Part shown: positions 20,885 through 31,135 of the stretch, piece after piece
How positions within the stretch are numbered: the first letter of the stretch is position 1
Layout: every line of letters begins with the position of its first letter
NCBI GenBank assembly: GCA_029204225.1
Contig: CM055113.1
Coordinates: 18,073,746-18,137,745, forward strand
Direction of reading: 5' to 3'
Source: Diphasiastrum complanatum
Taxonomy: Eukaryota; Streptophyta; Lycopodiopsida; Lycopodiales; Lycopodiaceae
Length of the DNA: 64,000 nt
Notes under the pieces: model-generated
What the model was told of the DNA's origin: nothing
What the model saw: only the letters and a program-made list of their open reading frames with translations
Databases searched by the model: none
Made by a program: the position numbers and the translations under genes

Positions 20885-21193
20885 ATGGCTAGCTCCTCTA
20901 TGTCCTCAGATAACAAACTTCTGGATTTTTTGAATGCCAGTGACATTCCATCTGAGAAATTAGAGTATTTTTCTAGTATTTTTTTTGCTCCCTTCGATAT
21001 CGATAAGCTAGTTTATGAGAATCGTTATAATTTAATTTCTCTTCTTGATAATTTTTCTCAGATTATTAGTACTCCTATTCAGGATATAGATAGTTTTTGT
21101 TTCATTCATTTTCAGGACCTTGTGCATTCCCAACCATCCTCTAAGCATAAACACAATTCCAATATCACGCAACCTTTGACAATATCCAAGTAA
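20885..21193 (+). CDS. hypothetical acidic ORF after motif array
   Basis: 102 codons starting M-A-S-S-S-M-S-S-D-N-K-L-L-D-F-L-N. The ATG lies seven bases after the last motif copy. The sequence is acidic and aromatic (L-E-Y-F-S-S-I-F-F-A-P-F-D-I-D-K-L). It is unrecognised. The ORF at 11109 sits in the same position relative to the left motif cluster and has a similar acidic character, so both may be N-terminal pieces of one element's protein. Confidence 0.4.
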   Translation: MASSSMSSDNKLLDFLNASDIPSEKLEYFSSIFFAPFDIDKLVYENRYNLISLLDNFSQIISTPIQDIDSFCFIHFQDLVHSQPSSKHKHNSNITQPLTISK

Positions 21194-21199
21194 TTCGCT

Positions 21200-22960
21200 A
21201 TTTCCTTCACATACAAATATGAGAAGATGAGTTATGGACTTAAAATCTGGACACAAATTGGTAGCTGGATCATTAGGATAAATTGATCCATCCACCCACA
21301 AATCTATATTCATATGATTATTCATTCTCAATTTATCTAACTATTGCAGCAACATTCTCTACAACTTTCAAATTTTTTTTAATAATTGGAGTGCATTCCA
21401 TAGGAAGAGCAACATGCAAATGGAACATTGCCATTGTTAAATGCTACAATCCGCGTAAATGCTTCAAACTACAATAAATCAACATGAATAGATCTAGCAT
21501 ACCTTACTTTTGTAATGTTTATGTCGCATTGAAAAATCGTCCAGCCCCATATTTCACTGTAAGTACAGTGATTTCAAAAGTTCTGCTACTCCCGCTTCAG
21601 TTTTTGCATTGAGCACACCAAGATTTTCCATGTTTTTAACCAGGATGTCATGTTGACATCATGGTTTAATAAAAAAATCATAAAAACCAAGGGATAAAAA
21701 TTGTGATGAAGGGAGCGACTATCTAGACTTAGGCGACTGCCGAGAGGGCTCCGCGGCCGGCGATAGGCGCTACCCTACATGAAACGAACCACTGGGGTGA
21801 CGAACGACCTTAGGGTGGTGCAACATTAAAGCCTGTGTGCATTCTGTCCTGAGGCTGTTTTCTTTGTGTCGATGAGAGGCAATAGTTTGGGGACCATGTT
21901 ACATTGAGAAAATCCCTCTTCTGTAGAGAGTCTAATTTTGTGAAGCCTCACACTGTAATAGGGCTGCATGTGCTACTTTTGCACATGGATATAAGATAAC
22001 TAAATAAGATTCTATTTTCTAAAGCACTAGAGTGGATGCACTATCCAAAACAATCTCTTTTGAAACTGCAATGCAAAGCAATCTATTGGGGCTTGCTTTA
22101 GCCAATAGATTCTTTCCTGATCCTCTCGTTCGACTACCGTGTGCCCTCTCGGTTGTAGTATTAATGCTGATAGAATTTGGACTTGTTAGATGATGTTGTA
22201 ATTGAAATCTTGTTTAAACAACAAGGATAACACGAGTCCTCTTTGTGGTTAGCCAGCCCTGTCTCTAAAGCTATCATGCCCCCTTTTCCATTCCTATCTA
22301 TATTAGGGGCCTGCCCCACCTGCAGGTTAGTTAATTGGCAGGTATGTTAGTGGTAGCTTGTGCTAGTTACTATCCTTCTTGCTGCCCCCCCATGTACAGT
22401 TGTCTCCATCAGTTACGTTAGCACTAATTGAAGTGCTGCCCCATCTCCACACCCATTAGTGGCTCAATTGAACCAAGCAATGGACTCCGTTGGTAGGAGG
22501 TTGTGGAGCTTGTTTCAAGCCGTGCTGAAAAGGCTTGTTCCATGCCTGCAAGCTTGTAGACATTGGCACTTGGAGGAGGAGAGGGGCAACGGACTATGGG
22601 AGTTGGGACCTTTCCTAACCTAGGCACATGTTAGCTTAAAGGATGAGTTAATGGGGAGCACAAAATGCTCAGTCCAGGTTAGTGCTAACTGAATTAACTG
22701 TAAGTGAGTCAGCACACTTCTCAGTTAGCTTCAGTTAACACTAACTGAAAAACGCTAACCTGTAAGTGGGACAGGCCCTATTGGGTTGGTGCTCATCTAG
22801 TAATGAATATAGGATCGTTTCAGTTAGCAAATTTATGAAATTTATTGGTCATGAGTTCAAAGTTCTGCATGATTGAGCCATATCTGTGACAAAGCATCCA
22901 GTTGTCACCAAAAGTCACGAAGTTAGTTTACATTCATTGAGAATTTTTGATTCTTGTAAT
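21200..22960. other. no gene recognised
   Basis: Unique-looking sequence without a credible frame. A GC-rich patch at 21720-21830 and a zone around 22340-22830 with repeated CAGTTAGC / GCTAACTG words in both orientations are the only structure seen. Confidence 0.5.
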
Positions 22961-22965
22961 TGTGC

Positions 22966-23840
22966 TCAATCTCTGAAAAATTGGATGTGAAGCTGCCTGA
23001 AGGAACACCAACACAAAATTGCCACAATAAGGACTAAGCTAGACAAAATAAGCTCAACATCAAAAGGTTTCAATCCAAATTCTTTTGATGGGGCATTTCT
23101 GGGCTTCTTGGCCATGATCTTAACTCCGCTCTTAGAGGGGTCTTTGGTAAGTGCACTATATGATTCAACATGAGTTTCTTTATAAGCAGGTGCACTTTGA
23201 GTGGGCTTCTTTGTGGATTTATCTATAGCATGCATCTTTGACTTGGTAGGAGGACCATTGAATAAAGTTGTTTTATCTTTTCCCAAATATTATTAAGAAT
23301 AGGATTATTTCCCTCAACAACATAATCTACCACATTCGTTAAACATTGTTTTAAGCTCTAAAATAGAAAAAAAAATTAATTAGCATAGCAATTACGAATG
23401 AGAAGTGTTTATTGTATGGAAAACCAATGAATTCTAGATAACTTTTTATTTTGCACATAACAATAAAAAAGAGAACATTTTCGACACCTCGAAAAATATT
23501 CACCTTGAAATGCTTATTACAAAATCCATAATCATCAATGAAAATCAAATCCAAAACAAAAATTAATGTACTTTTGTCAATCTTTTTGACAAAGATCTTG
23601 CAAATTCCTTCCTCATCCTCATCTCCATCTTTGAGCTGATCAAATATGACTCTACCCTCTACTTTGAACTGAGATTCTGATTTAACAAATTTCACAACCA
23701 CTCAAATGAATATCTCATTAAAATGACTATTATTTACACCTCTTGTAAAATAATATGTTTACTTAGTCTTGTCTTTCTTCTTGACTTCTTCGGGCTTACC
23801 CAAAAACTTAAACATCACTTTTGACATTTCAATAATACAA
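22966..23840 (-). pseudogene. unrecognised Lys-rich coding remnant
   Basis: Three open pieces lie in minus-strand order: about 23755-23830 (F-L-G-K-P-E-E-V-K-K-K-D-K), 23351-23701 (V-V-K-F-V-K-S-E-S-Q-F, then G-D-E-D-E-E-G-I-C-K-I-F-V), and 22966-23286 (a Lys-rich region beginning M-G-K-D-K-T-T and ending in a hydrophobic segment that may span a membrane). Composition and spacing could fit exons of one gene, but splice sites were not established. Function unknown. Confidence 0.3.
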
Positions 23841-24044
23841 TGTTTGAGAAGGAAAATGGACTACTAGAAATAATAAATTATAAAAATTTGAATGGTTGTT
23901 TTTTAGAGATACAAATGAAAGACTTTTTTTCTCATTTTGAAATTCAAATATTTGACAATTTTCTTACATGAAAAGTAGATTTTTTTTTTATTCTTCAGAA
24001 AAATGGTTGTGGTTAGCATAGAAAAATAAAATCTTATTTTGTCC

Positions 24045-25235
24045 GGGCCTTGGCATTTTGTGAGTAAATTTTTTGCAAGTTTTTCTCTACCCATGATTCA
24101 ACGAAAGGTAGCACATGGTGTGCTACTGTTTTTTTATGCCATTACATGATTTTCTATAAATAAGAATTGTGGGTTTGGTACATAGTTGAGAATCTTTATT
24201 AACCATCAAACTTTAAGTAGGTCCATCAAAATATACTTCTTCTAGGAGGACCAAGTCCGGGGCTAGGGCCTGGTGATTAGCTAGGTCCAATCTCATGGCC
24301 AGGTAAAGCCCAGGAGGGCTATGAATGCAATAAACTACAAGAAGGCTCCTTGTGGTTCCGTGCAGTCCTGCCACCACTTGCAAGGAGCCTTCTTGCGGTG
24401 GGCTAGAGCGCAAGGAGCCTTCTTGCGGTCCCTTGCGGTGGGTTGGACCGTAAGGAGCACGGACCGCAAGGAGCCTGCTTGCGATCCAGCCCACCACAAG
24501 GTTGCAAGAAGGCTCCTTGTGGTCCCTCAGGGTTTAGGGTGTAAGGTTTAGGGTACCCAACCCAACGGACCATAAGGAGCCCACCCCAAGGGACCACAAG
24601 GAGCCTTCTTGCGGTCCAGACCACCGTAAGGGACAGCAAGAAGGCTCTTTGTGGTCCCTTGCGGTGGCTCAAGGGACCGCAACGGGCCACAAGGAGCCTC
24701 CTTGTGGTCCCTTGCGGTGGGCTGGCCGCAAGAAGGCCCCATTGTGGTCTGTTGGGCCACCACAAGGGACCACAAGGAGGCTCATTGCGGTCCCTGGCGG
24801 TGCGCTGGACCGCAAGGGACCACAAGGAGCCCAAGTGTAAAAATAAAAATTTGATTGAATCACTTGGCACACCGGTGATTCATAAAAATAAATAAATAAA
24901 TAAAACTTGTTTTGCCCCTGGCAGCCAACCACCATAGCAGGCTACCAGGGCAAAAAATAATAATAATAATTTTGAATCACTTGGCACGCCGGCGTGCAAG
25001 TGATTCAGTTTTTTTTTTGTTAATGTAGCACAAGGCTAAACATGTTTTTTAACTTCAATAAAATTTTATTTTGGGATTTCATTATGGGATTTCTAACTAT
25101 GTGCCAAACCACAATTCTTATTAATAAACATTCAAGTAGTAGCATAAAAAAGATAGCACACCACGTGCTATCTTTGTATTGACTCATGGCAAGAAAGAAA
25201 CTCGCAAAAAATTTACTTGCAAAATGCCAAGCCCC
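24045..25235. mobile_element. long-TIR DNA element with palindromic core
   Basis: The left arm, 24045 to about 24196, is the imperfect reverse complement of 25090-25235: both read inward GGGSCTTGGCATTTTG, then AGTAAATTTTTTGC, and the short palindrome TAGCAC-TGGTGTGCTA. No transposase is present. The core is a GC-rich repeat array (24310-24835) followed by paired hairpins (GAATCACTTGGCAC at about 24857 and 24975; CCCTGGCAGCC facing GGCTACCAGGG). Arms of about 150 bases suggest a Mutator-like or similar non-autonomous element; no target duplication was confirmed. Confidence 0.7.
24310..24835. repeat. palindromic GC-rich array
   Basis: Interspersed units such as CCGCAAGGAGCC, CTTCTTGCGGTCC, GGACCACAAGG and CCTTGCGGTGGGCTGG occur in both orientations, so neighbouring units can pair with each other. 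It is open in several frames on both strands only because of its composition, and I do not regard it as coding. Confidence 0.8.
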
Positions 25236-25239
25236 GTCT

Positions 25240-25565
25240 CAATTTTGCTTCGATCCAAAAACGATGTTGACAGTCATCTACTTCCAAAATCAACTCCTAT
25301 GATAAGCTACTAATATTTTTCAAATATGTACACACGTGGGAATAGCCTCTCACATGTGGGAATCCTCCATTATTCACATGGGAATGCTTGATCAACTAGT
25401 AAAATGGTGCCAAATGGCAATTTCCTGCTTGAGTGTCAATCAAGACTTTTTCTATCTAACTAAAAATAAATGCATTTAGGACTTCCATCCACACGTGAGA
25501 ACAGGGTCCACAGGTGTGGGATCAAGTTATGTACAAATAATCATAGATCAAAAGCTAAAGTTTGA
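25240..25565. other. LTR-like spacer with CACGTG words
   Basis: It contains several ACACGTGGGAA / CACATGTGGGAA / CACACGTGAGAA words like those in the copia LTRs here and lies at the downstream edge of copia F. It is possibly LTR debris. No coding sequence. Confidence 0.35.
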
Positions 25566-25569
25566 CAAT

Positions 25570-26260
25570 TTAACAATTTGTATATAGTTTTTGTACATGA
25601 CATAGCCTTCTGTGCCATAAGATGTCAGTGGACTCGTGAATCTGGTGTGTCTTTTCACTTGGAATTCGTATCTTCAAATGGTACAAATTGCCTCTGCACT
25701 TTCCTTGTGTGATGATGTGAGTGTTGTTTGCTTCGTTCACTTCACATGAGTCGTCTACAAAGGTAATGCTCATGCATGCACCAACCAATTTTGCGACAAA
25801 TAATAGATCCTTTTGGAGTGTTGGGATGTATAGCACGTCGTCAAACCTCCTATCTCTACCATTGGCATACGGCCATAGTCGGCCTGTTCCACCTACTTGG
25901 TGTCTTGATCCATCTCCCAGAATAATGTATCTGGAGGAATCCGTCTGACGGTAATCAGCAATCATGTGCTTGGTGGTCACGAAATGTGACGTAGCACTGG
26001 AGTCAAGAATAACTTCTTGTACATCAACTTGAGATGTGGTGCACACTTCGGTGCATAGGTAAAGCGGATGGATTGTTTGTTGATCTCTCCTCAGCCATCT
26101 TCGAAAACTCTGGCTTCTCTACATACGATGAGCTTGGGTTTTGAAATCAGTCTACTATTGCATGACCCTTCTTATGACAATGTACGCATTGAATGTTTGG
26201 ATTTAACCAACATGTATCAACGGTATGACCGTCGCGTCTGCATCTAATGCAACTTCTTGT
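25570..26260 (-). pseudogene. copia F gag knuckles, protease, integrase start
   Basis: The minus strand first reads a zinc knuckle C-I-R-C-R-R-D-G-H-T-V-D-T-C and a second, C-V-H-C-H-K-K-G-H-A-I-V-D, whose last Cys is a TGA stop. Then comes protease with I-L-D-S-S-A-T-S-H (Ser in place of Gly in DSGA) and D-D-V-L-Y-I-P, then I-L-W-H-R-R-L-C-H-V-Q-K at the start of integrase, where it is cut near 25570. Tandem knuckles are less usual in plant copia. Its upstream part is separated by the element inserted at 26296. Confidence 0.8.
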
Positions 26261-26295
26261 CACCACCTTGCGGTTTTTGCTTGGTAGGTGTCCTT

Positions 26296-26948
26296 TGTGA
26301 GAGATTTCAACTAGTTTAGTCTAGTTTAGTCACATTTTGGTAAATTGTCAATAAGAGGCCAAAACTCATTTTAGACTTAGAGATAAACTTTTTGAAGTTA
26401 TATTAGTTTAAAATACATTCAATAAACACTTTATGAAAGTGTGGGAAAGTTGGTAGTCGAGTTTGAGAGAGATTCAAATTTAAACTTTGGGTACATTGAA
26501 TCTAGACCCAAAAATAGTAGGGTTTACATTTTGGAGGGGAAGCCAACTGGCCAAATAGGGTTTGAAAACTCTATAAAAGGATGTAACTCGTGGAGAGACA
26601 CATATTCTCTCTTCTCTCTCTCATTTCGTCATTGTAAATGGTTCTCTTTGGGTTCTACTACTCATTGGTGCACTATCTTGATGTTATCTTGCAATTATAT
26701 GTGTAGAATAATCATTTACTGCTATTTTCAGTTCCACACGTGTGAAATATAGTAGGGTACTGTAATTGTACGGACATCAAACATATTTTATGTTTTGGTT
26801 CATGTTTGATTAGTATCTCTTAGAGTTTGCATCTCATTTGTATGTAGATGCTAATTTTTCTACATGGGCAGGATTGTTGGTTTGCTCCTTATTGTAACCA
26901 AAGATTAGGGACATGGATTGGATCTTGAATGATCTGAAATCTTTCACA
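26296..26948 (+). repeat. 5' LTR of the 26-31 kb copia
   Basis: 653 bases from TGTGAGAG to CTTTCACA (7 of 8 inverted match), directly followed by the primer site. The first 54 bases recur at 31082. The 5' copy has an extra 10-base repeat of TTTAGTCTAG. It contains a CACACGTGTGAAA palindrome at about 26735. Confidence 0.9.
26571..26580 (+). promoter_or_regulatory. LTR TATA box
   Basis: CTATAAAAGG in the first half of the LTR, followed by a CT-rich stretch, is the usual arrangement of a copia LTR promoter. Confidence 0.6.
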
Positions 26949-26960
26949 TGGTATCAGAGC
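26949..26960 (+). other. primer binding site
   Basis: TGGTATCAGAGC, an exact initiator-Met-tRNA-type site immediately after the LTR end. Confidence 0.95.
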
Positions 26961-27548
26961 TATTGTGTTTCAAGTTATGAAAGGATCAGCCATCTTTAGC
27001 AAGGATTTGGAGGAGTTACCAATGCTAGACATGCTAGATTGATCTCTACTCAAAAATCAACATTTTTGCATGTGTAGAATTGATCTTTTGTAGGTCAAAA
27101 CTCAATATAGGGTTATATACTTGATCAGTTATGATTTCACACTTGGCTTACTGGATTTAGATGATTTCTGGTGCATTAGTAAGGTCTCATTGGAGTCTAC
27201 AAGAAGATACATCAAGTTTCTAGAAATTGCATGTAGAATTTGAGATATTCACTTTTTTGTGATTTTGTCAAAACCCTAATTTTGATTGGATCTCTAGTTT
27301 GTGAGGTTACTGAACTTCATTTGAGTGTGTTTCAATCTTGGGAAGTGGCAAGAATCATTATATTGAGGATAGATCATAGGTTGATCAAGATTTCACTATT
27401 CTATGTGTTGATTTTCTAGTTAGAAGTGCTAGAAGAGATTTGAGAGGTTCCATATATTTGGGATTTCTTCTTGAGTTCATTTGTTGACATTCAAGAGAGT
27501 GCTTTGTGCATTGGAACAAGTTGAAAGAGAAGATCAGGTCACTTCAAC

Positions 27549-28988
27549 ATGGCTACAAGTGGAGGCTTTATGTTGGAGAGCAATGATAGGCTTACCTCAA
27601 TCAACTATTCTACTTGGAAGGTGAGGGTGGAGTCCTTATTGGAGATGAATGAGTTGATGGAAATTGTTGCAGGTGTGGAGGAGAGGCATCAAGCACCTCA
27701 AGATCAAGTGACGTATGACAAGAGAGCAAATAAAGCTCTACACATGATTAAGATGAATGTTACCAATGAACTTCTCAAGGAAATTGGTAAGTGCACATCA
27801 TCTTTGGAGGCTTGGGAAGCTTTGAAGAAGCTTTATGAATCAAAGTCTACATCAAGAGTGCTTACTCTTAGGAGGCAAATCTTTCAAAGTTTTCAAAAGA
27901 AGGAAGAGAGTACTCATGCTTTTTTTTTGAGGGTTAAAGCATTCAATGATGAGTTAGCATGTATTGATGAAAGCATTAAGGAGGTAGAACTTGTTCAAGT
28001 TATACTTAATGGCTTGTTGGATGATCATGCTAATCTTGTTCAAAGTTTTGCTATTCAAAAGACTTTGCCAAGTATTGTGGATTTGCAAGAGATCTTGGTG
28101 AATGAGGAGTATAGGATTCAATCAAGAGGAGGTGGATCTACATCAACATTTCATTTTGAAGAGGAGGCTATGTTCATCAAAGGCAAGTTCAAGGGCAAAG
28201 GAAAGTGGTCTAAAGGGCAAGATCAAGGTGAGACTTCTTCTTTTGGCAAAAAGAAAGATAAGTCTAAGTTAAAATGCTTTTATTGTGGAATCAAAGGGAA
28301 TTTTGCAAATGAATGCTTGAAGAAGCAAAGAGATGAAGGTAGCAAGCAAATCAACTTTACTACTAATGATGAGGATCTAGGTGGTTGTGATTATCTTTTG
28401 ATGTGTTCTTCAAGTCCAATATCAAGTGAAGGTGACAAAGATTCATGGTGGATTGATAGTGGAGCTAGTTCACACAAGGAGTTCTTTACTTCTTTGGTCA
28501 CTTATGATGGAGCCAAGAAAACAATTCACATGGCCAATGGTGGTGAGTGTGTGATTGAAGGTATTGGTTCAATTCCTATTTGTCTCTCTACTAATAGGAA
28601 AGCAAGACTTGATGGTGTTCTTTACATTCCTTCACTTTCAAAGAATTTGCTAAGTGTTGGTCAAATGATAGAGAAAGGATACATGGTAAAGTTTGGTGGT
28701 GACGCTTGTTTCATTACAAAGGAAGAAATCTTGGTTGCTAGGGGCAATAGACAAGGTAGACTTTTCAAGCTTGATGCTTTCGTTATGGCTAACAAAAAAG
28801 ATGGAATGAAAAAGGAGATTGGTCTCAACTTTCCAAAGTTCTCTTTTAGCATCAATAAGATTGGTGGATCTTATAAAAAGTCTAACAAGCTTCCTTATGC
28901 TAGATCTAGGTCAAGATCTAATATTCTTCTTGGAGATGTTCATCTTTGTGCTAACTTGGCTAGTCTTGAGGATAATGATGGTGTTTAA
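27549..28988 (+). CDS. copia Gag-protease
   Basis: A 479-residue uninterrupted frame. Gag starts M-A-T-S-G-G-F-M and has S-I-N-Y-S-T-W-K-V-R-V at about residue 17. A basic region precedes the zinc knuckle C-F-Y-C-G-I-K-G-N-F-A-N-E-C at about residues 243-256 (the His of CCHC is Asn). The protease has W-W-I-D-S-G-A-S-S-H at about residue 300, S-K-N-L-L-S-V-G-Q, and ends near G-R-L-F-K-L-D. The expected L-W-H-R-R-L-G-H integrase start never appears; instead about 65 unrelated residues lead to a stop. The start 588 bases after the primer site fits a copia leader. Intact DSGA suggests recent decay or use as a Gag donor. Confidence 0.85.
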   Translation: MATSGGFMLESNDRLTSINYSTWKVRVESLLEMNELMEIVAGVEERHQAPQDQVTYDKRANKALHMIKMNVTNELLKEIGKCTSSLEAWEALKKLYESKSTSRVLTLRRQIFQSFQKKEESTHAFFLRVKAFNDELACIDESIKEVELVQVILNGLLDDHANLVQSFAIQKTLPSIVDLQEILVNEEYRIQSRGGGSTSTFHFEEEAMFIKGKFKGKGKWSKGQDQGETSSFGKKKDKSKLKCFYCGIKGNFANECLKKQRDEGSKQINFTTNDEDLGGCDYLLMCSSSPISSEGDKDSWWIDSGASSHKEFFTSLVTYDGAKKTIHMANGGECVIEGIGSIPICLSTNRKARLDGVLYIPSLSKNLLSVGQMIEKGYMVKFGGDACFITKEEILVARGNRQGRLFKLDAFVMANKKDGMKKEIGLNFPKFSFSINKIGGSYKKSNKLPYARSRSRSNILLGDVHLCANLASLEDNDGV

Positions 28989-31065
28989 ATGGTTCTTCAT
29001 GGCAAGTGCAAGCATGCAAAAGGTAAGGAAAGAGCTAACCTCATCAATGGAGGTGAAGGTTCTTCCTTGGAAAAGATTATTGTTAATGATTTCTTTGATC
29101 ATATGTCAAAAGACGTTGCTAGGTGCATTCATGAAGGAGATGGTTCTTCTACATTCTTTTGTGATGAGTCCAAGAAAGTCATTTTTGCAGCAAGTGGAGT
29201 CACATGTCTTCATAAAGAGAGTAGATCAAATCGTTCTATCAAGAGACTTGGTGAGGGAGATAGTCACAAGTCGAGAAGAAGAGAAGTATGTGAAGTGTTC
29301 AAAGTAGGATGTACTTTGAAGATGTCATTGTGAATGATAGTGAGAAAGAATCATTATCATATGAGTCATTACCTAAAACAATGAGGAAAAGTTCTTGTTT
29401 GAAAAAAGAGATTACTTCAATCATCCTTATGTTGAAGTACTAATCATTTTTTTCATGGCTTCTAATGTTTTTGAGATTTCTACTTCTTATGATGCAATCA
29501 TTAAGAGGGAGTCCTATAAGGAAAGAGCAATGGAAGATTGGTTCTTGGGAAGATCCAAGGCATGGAACTCACATCTCTTCATCAACTCAAAGGATTCTAT
29601 GATTGTGAATTGATCAATCATGATTGAGATGGCAAAAGGTTGGTTGGAGAAGACTACATAAAGAAAATCGAGAGGCAATTTCTTCAAGGCAAGGGAGATC
29701 TCATTGGTGAGCTTATTGAGGTTTGTTATGGACTCAAGAGGGCTGGATTTCTTAGGTTTTATGCTCATCTTCACCTACTCTACTTCATGTTGGATGGAAA
29801 GTTTGGAATCTATCTTTTGTTTTATGATGGTGACATTGTTTTCACTAACCTTTGTGGAAATTCGAGATCAAGCATTGATGAGATATTGTTTGATCTAGAT
29901 CATATGTTTGAGAGGGAGTATTTCCAGAGGTTTAGGTCTAAAGATATTCATATCTTTGATATCTTTGATGATCCTTGAAGATGGTATACGAGTAGCTATT
30001 CACTTGGTTGTTGATGGAAGCGTGTTTTAAATCGGAAGGTCATCCCCCTAACCGTAGAAAGTTCAAAAGCTGAACCCCAGTTTGAAAGGTAAGCAAGTAG
30101 AAGCGACTCATTTTGCTTTACTCACATGTTTTGGAGAATCTTCTTGTGTAGATGATGCTATGCAAGTGGATATTGGTTCTCATGGTTTTCATACTAGAAA
30201 ATCAAGTAATGGATTTGAAAAACAAAGTTTGTTCAATGACTTTGGTTGATGATCAAGAGTTTGGTCTCAAAACGCTTCAACTAGTCAAAAGGGAAGGTGG
30301 CAATCTGGAGCTAGTCAAGAGCATCAAAGGAAGAGTATTTGGCAAAGATGTTTTGGATCTGTTTTTGCAGCTTGTTGAAGAGTCAAGTAAGGTCAAAGGA
30401 GCAGCAATGAAGTGTTGCTCAAGTTTACTTTACTTGTTCTATCTCATGTTTGAGCTATTTCATGTGGATGTGTGCAAATTGTCAAGATATGGACAAACTA
30501 GCTACATTGTCTTGCAATATCTTATTGTTGGAGTTGTACTAGCATTCTTGGCTGGTTTTGTTGATGGAAATGAAGCTATTGGAGGTTTAGATCAAGTTCT
30601 CAAGTGTTGAGGTACTTGATGCCAATGTTTGGAGATTGTCAATTTTTGGTGAATTCATGGTCATTTTCTTGTGTTAAGTAGATCTTGAAGATGGACTAGT
30701 GCAACCTACTTGGTTTATGGAGTCATGTGGTGTTGCATTTGCATCATTTATAGGACAAAGTTGGAGGAGACAAGCAAGCAATTGGTCATCACTCACATTT
30801 ATTGTTTGGTTGTTGTAATTTTCCAGAGAGTTCAAAGTTTGAAACATGGAGGAATCATTTCATTCACATTCTATTTGGTTTTTCATGTTCTAGTTATATC
30901 TTGACGTGTAAAATTGATGTAAGAAATAGTGAAGCATCCAATTTGGACACTATTCTCTATATCAATTATGAAAGATACTTTAGAACCTTAGAAATGAGAT
31001 CTATACTTAGGATGGAGATCATTCTAAAGTTGGATCAAAGTTCTATTGTCAAAACTATGCCAAAA
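28989..31065 (+). pseudogene. decayed or replaced pol region
   Basis: No intact frame. The piece at 29640-29978 keeps an RT-like pattern: E-V-C-Y-G-L-K-R-A, a 40-residue gap, then I-Y-L-L-F-Y-D-G-D-I-V-F-T and I-D-E-I-L-F-D-L-D-H-M-F-E. YDGD stands where YVDD belongs, so the active site is lost. Other frames of 60-150 codons are unrecognised. Integrase and RNase H were not found. About 2 kb is short for a copia pol, implying deletion or replacement. Confidence 0.5.
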
Positions 31066-31135
31066 CTAGTTGAAGAGGGAGTGTGAGAGATTTCAACTAG
31101 TTTAGTCACATTTTGGTAAATTGTCAATAAGAGGC
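31066..31135 (+). repeat. polypurine tract and truncated 3' LTR
   Basis: TTGAAGAGGGAG precedes TGTGAGAGATTTCAACTAG at 31082, which repeats the start of the 5' LTR. Identity stops after AATAAGAGGCC at 31135, and the rest of the LTR is gone. Confidence 0.85.

Larger units (their letters stand above)
26296..31135 (+). mobile_element. copia element with intact gag, decayed pol
   Basis: Order: 5' LTR 26296-26948, primer site, leader, gag-protease 27549-28988, decayed pol, polypurine tract, and the first 54 bases of a 3' LTR (31082-31135). The insertion interrupts minus-strand copia F. Loss of most of the 3' LTR and of a recognisable integrase makes it non-autonomous. Confidence 0.85.

Noticed and set aside
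10540-21200. CRISPR-like or bacterial operator array
   Set aside because: The motif spacing is irregular, both orientations occur, and the context is a plant nuclear genome.
24213-24935. Overlapping open frames of 60-155 codons on both strands
   Set aside because: They arise from the palindromic GC-rich array, which lacks stops in several frames; no domain or codon signal.
28819-29307. 162-codon plus-strand frame overlapping the end of gag-protease
   Set aside because: Out-of-frame shadow of gag at its start and unrecognised afterward; no evidence for a separate gene.
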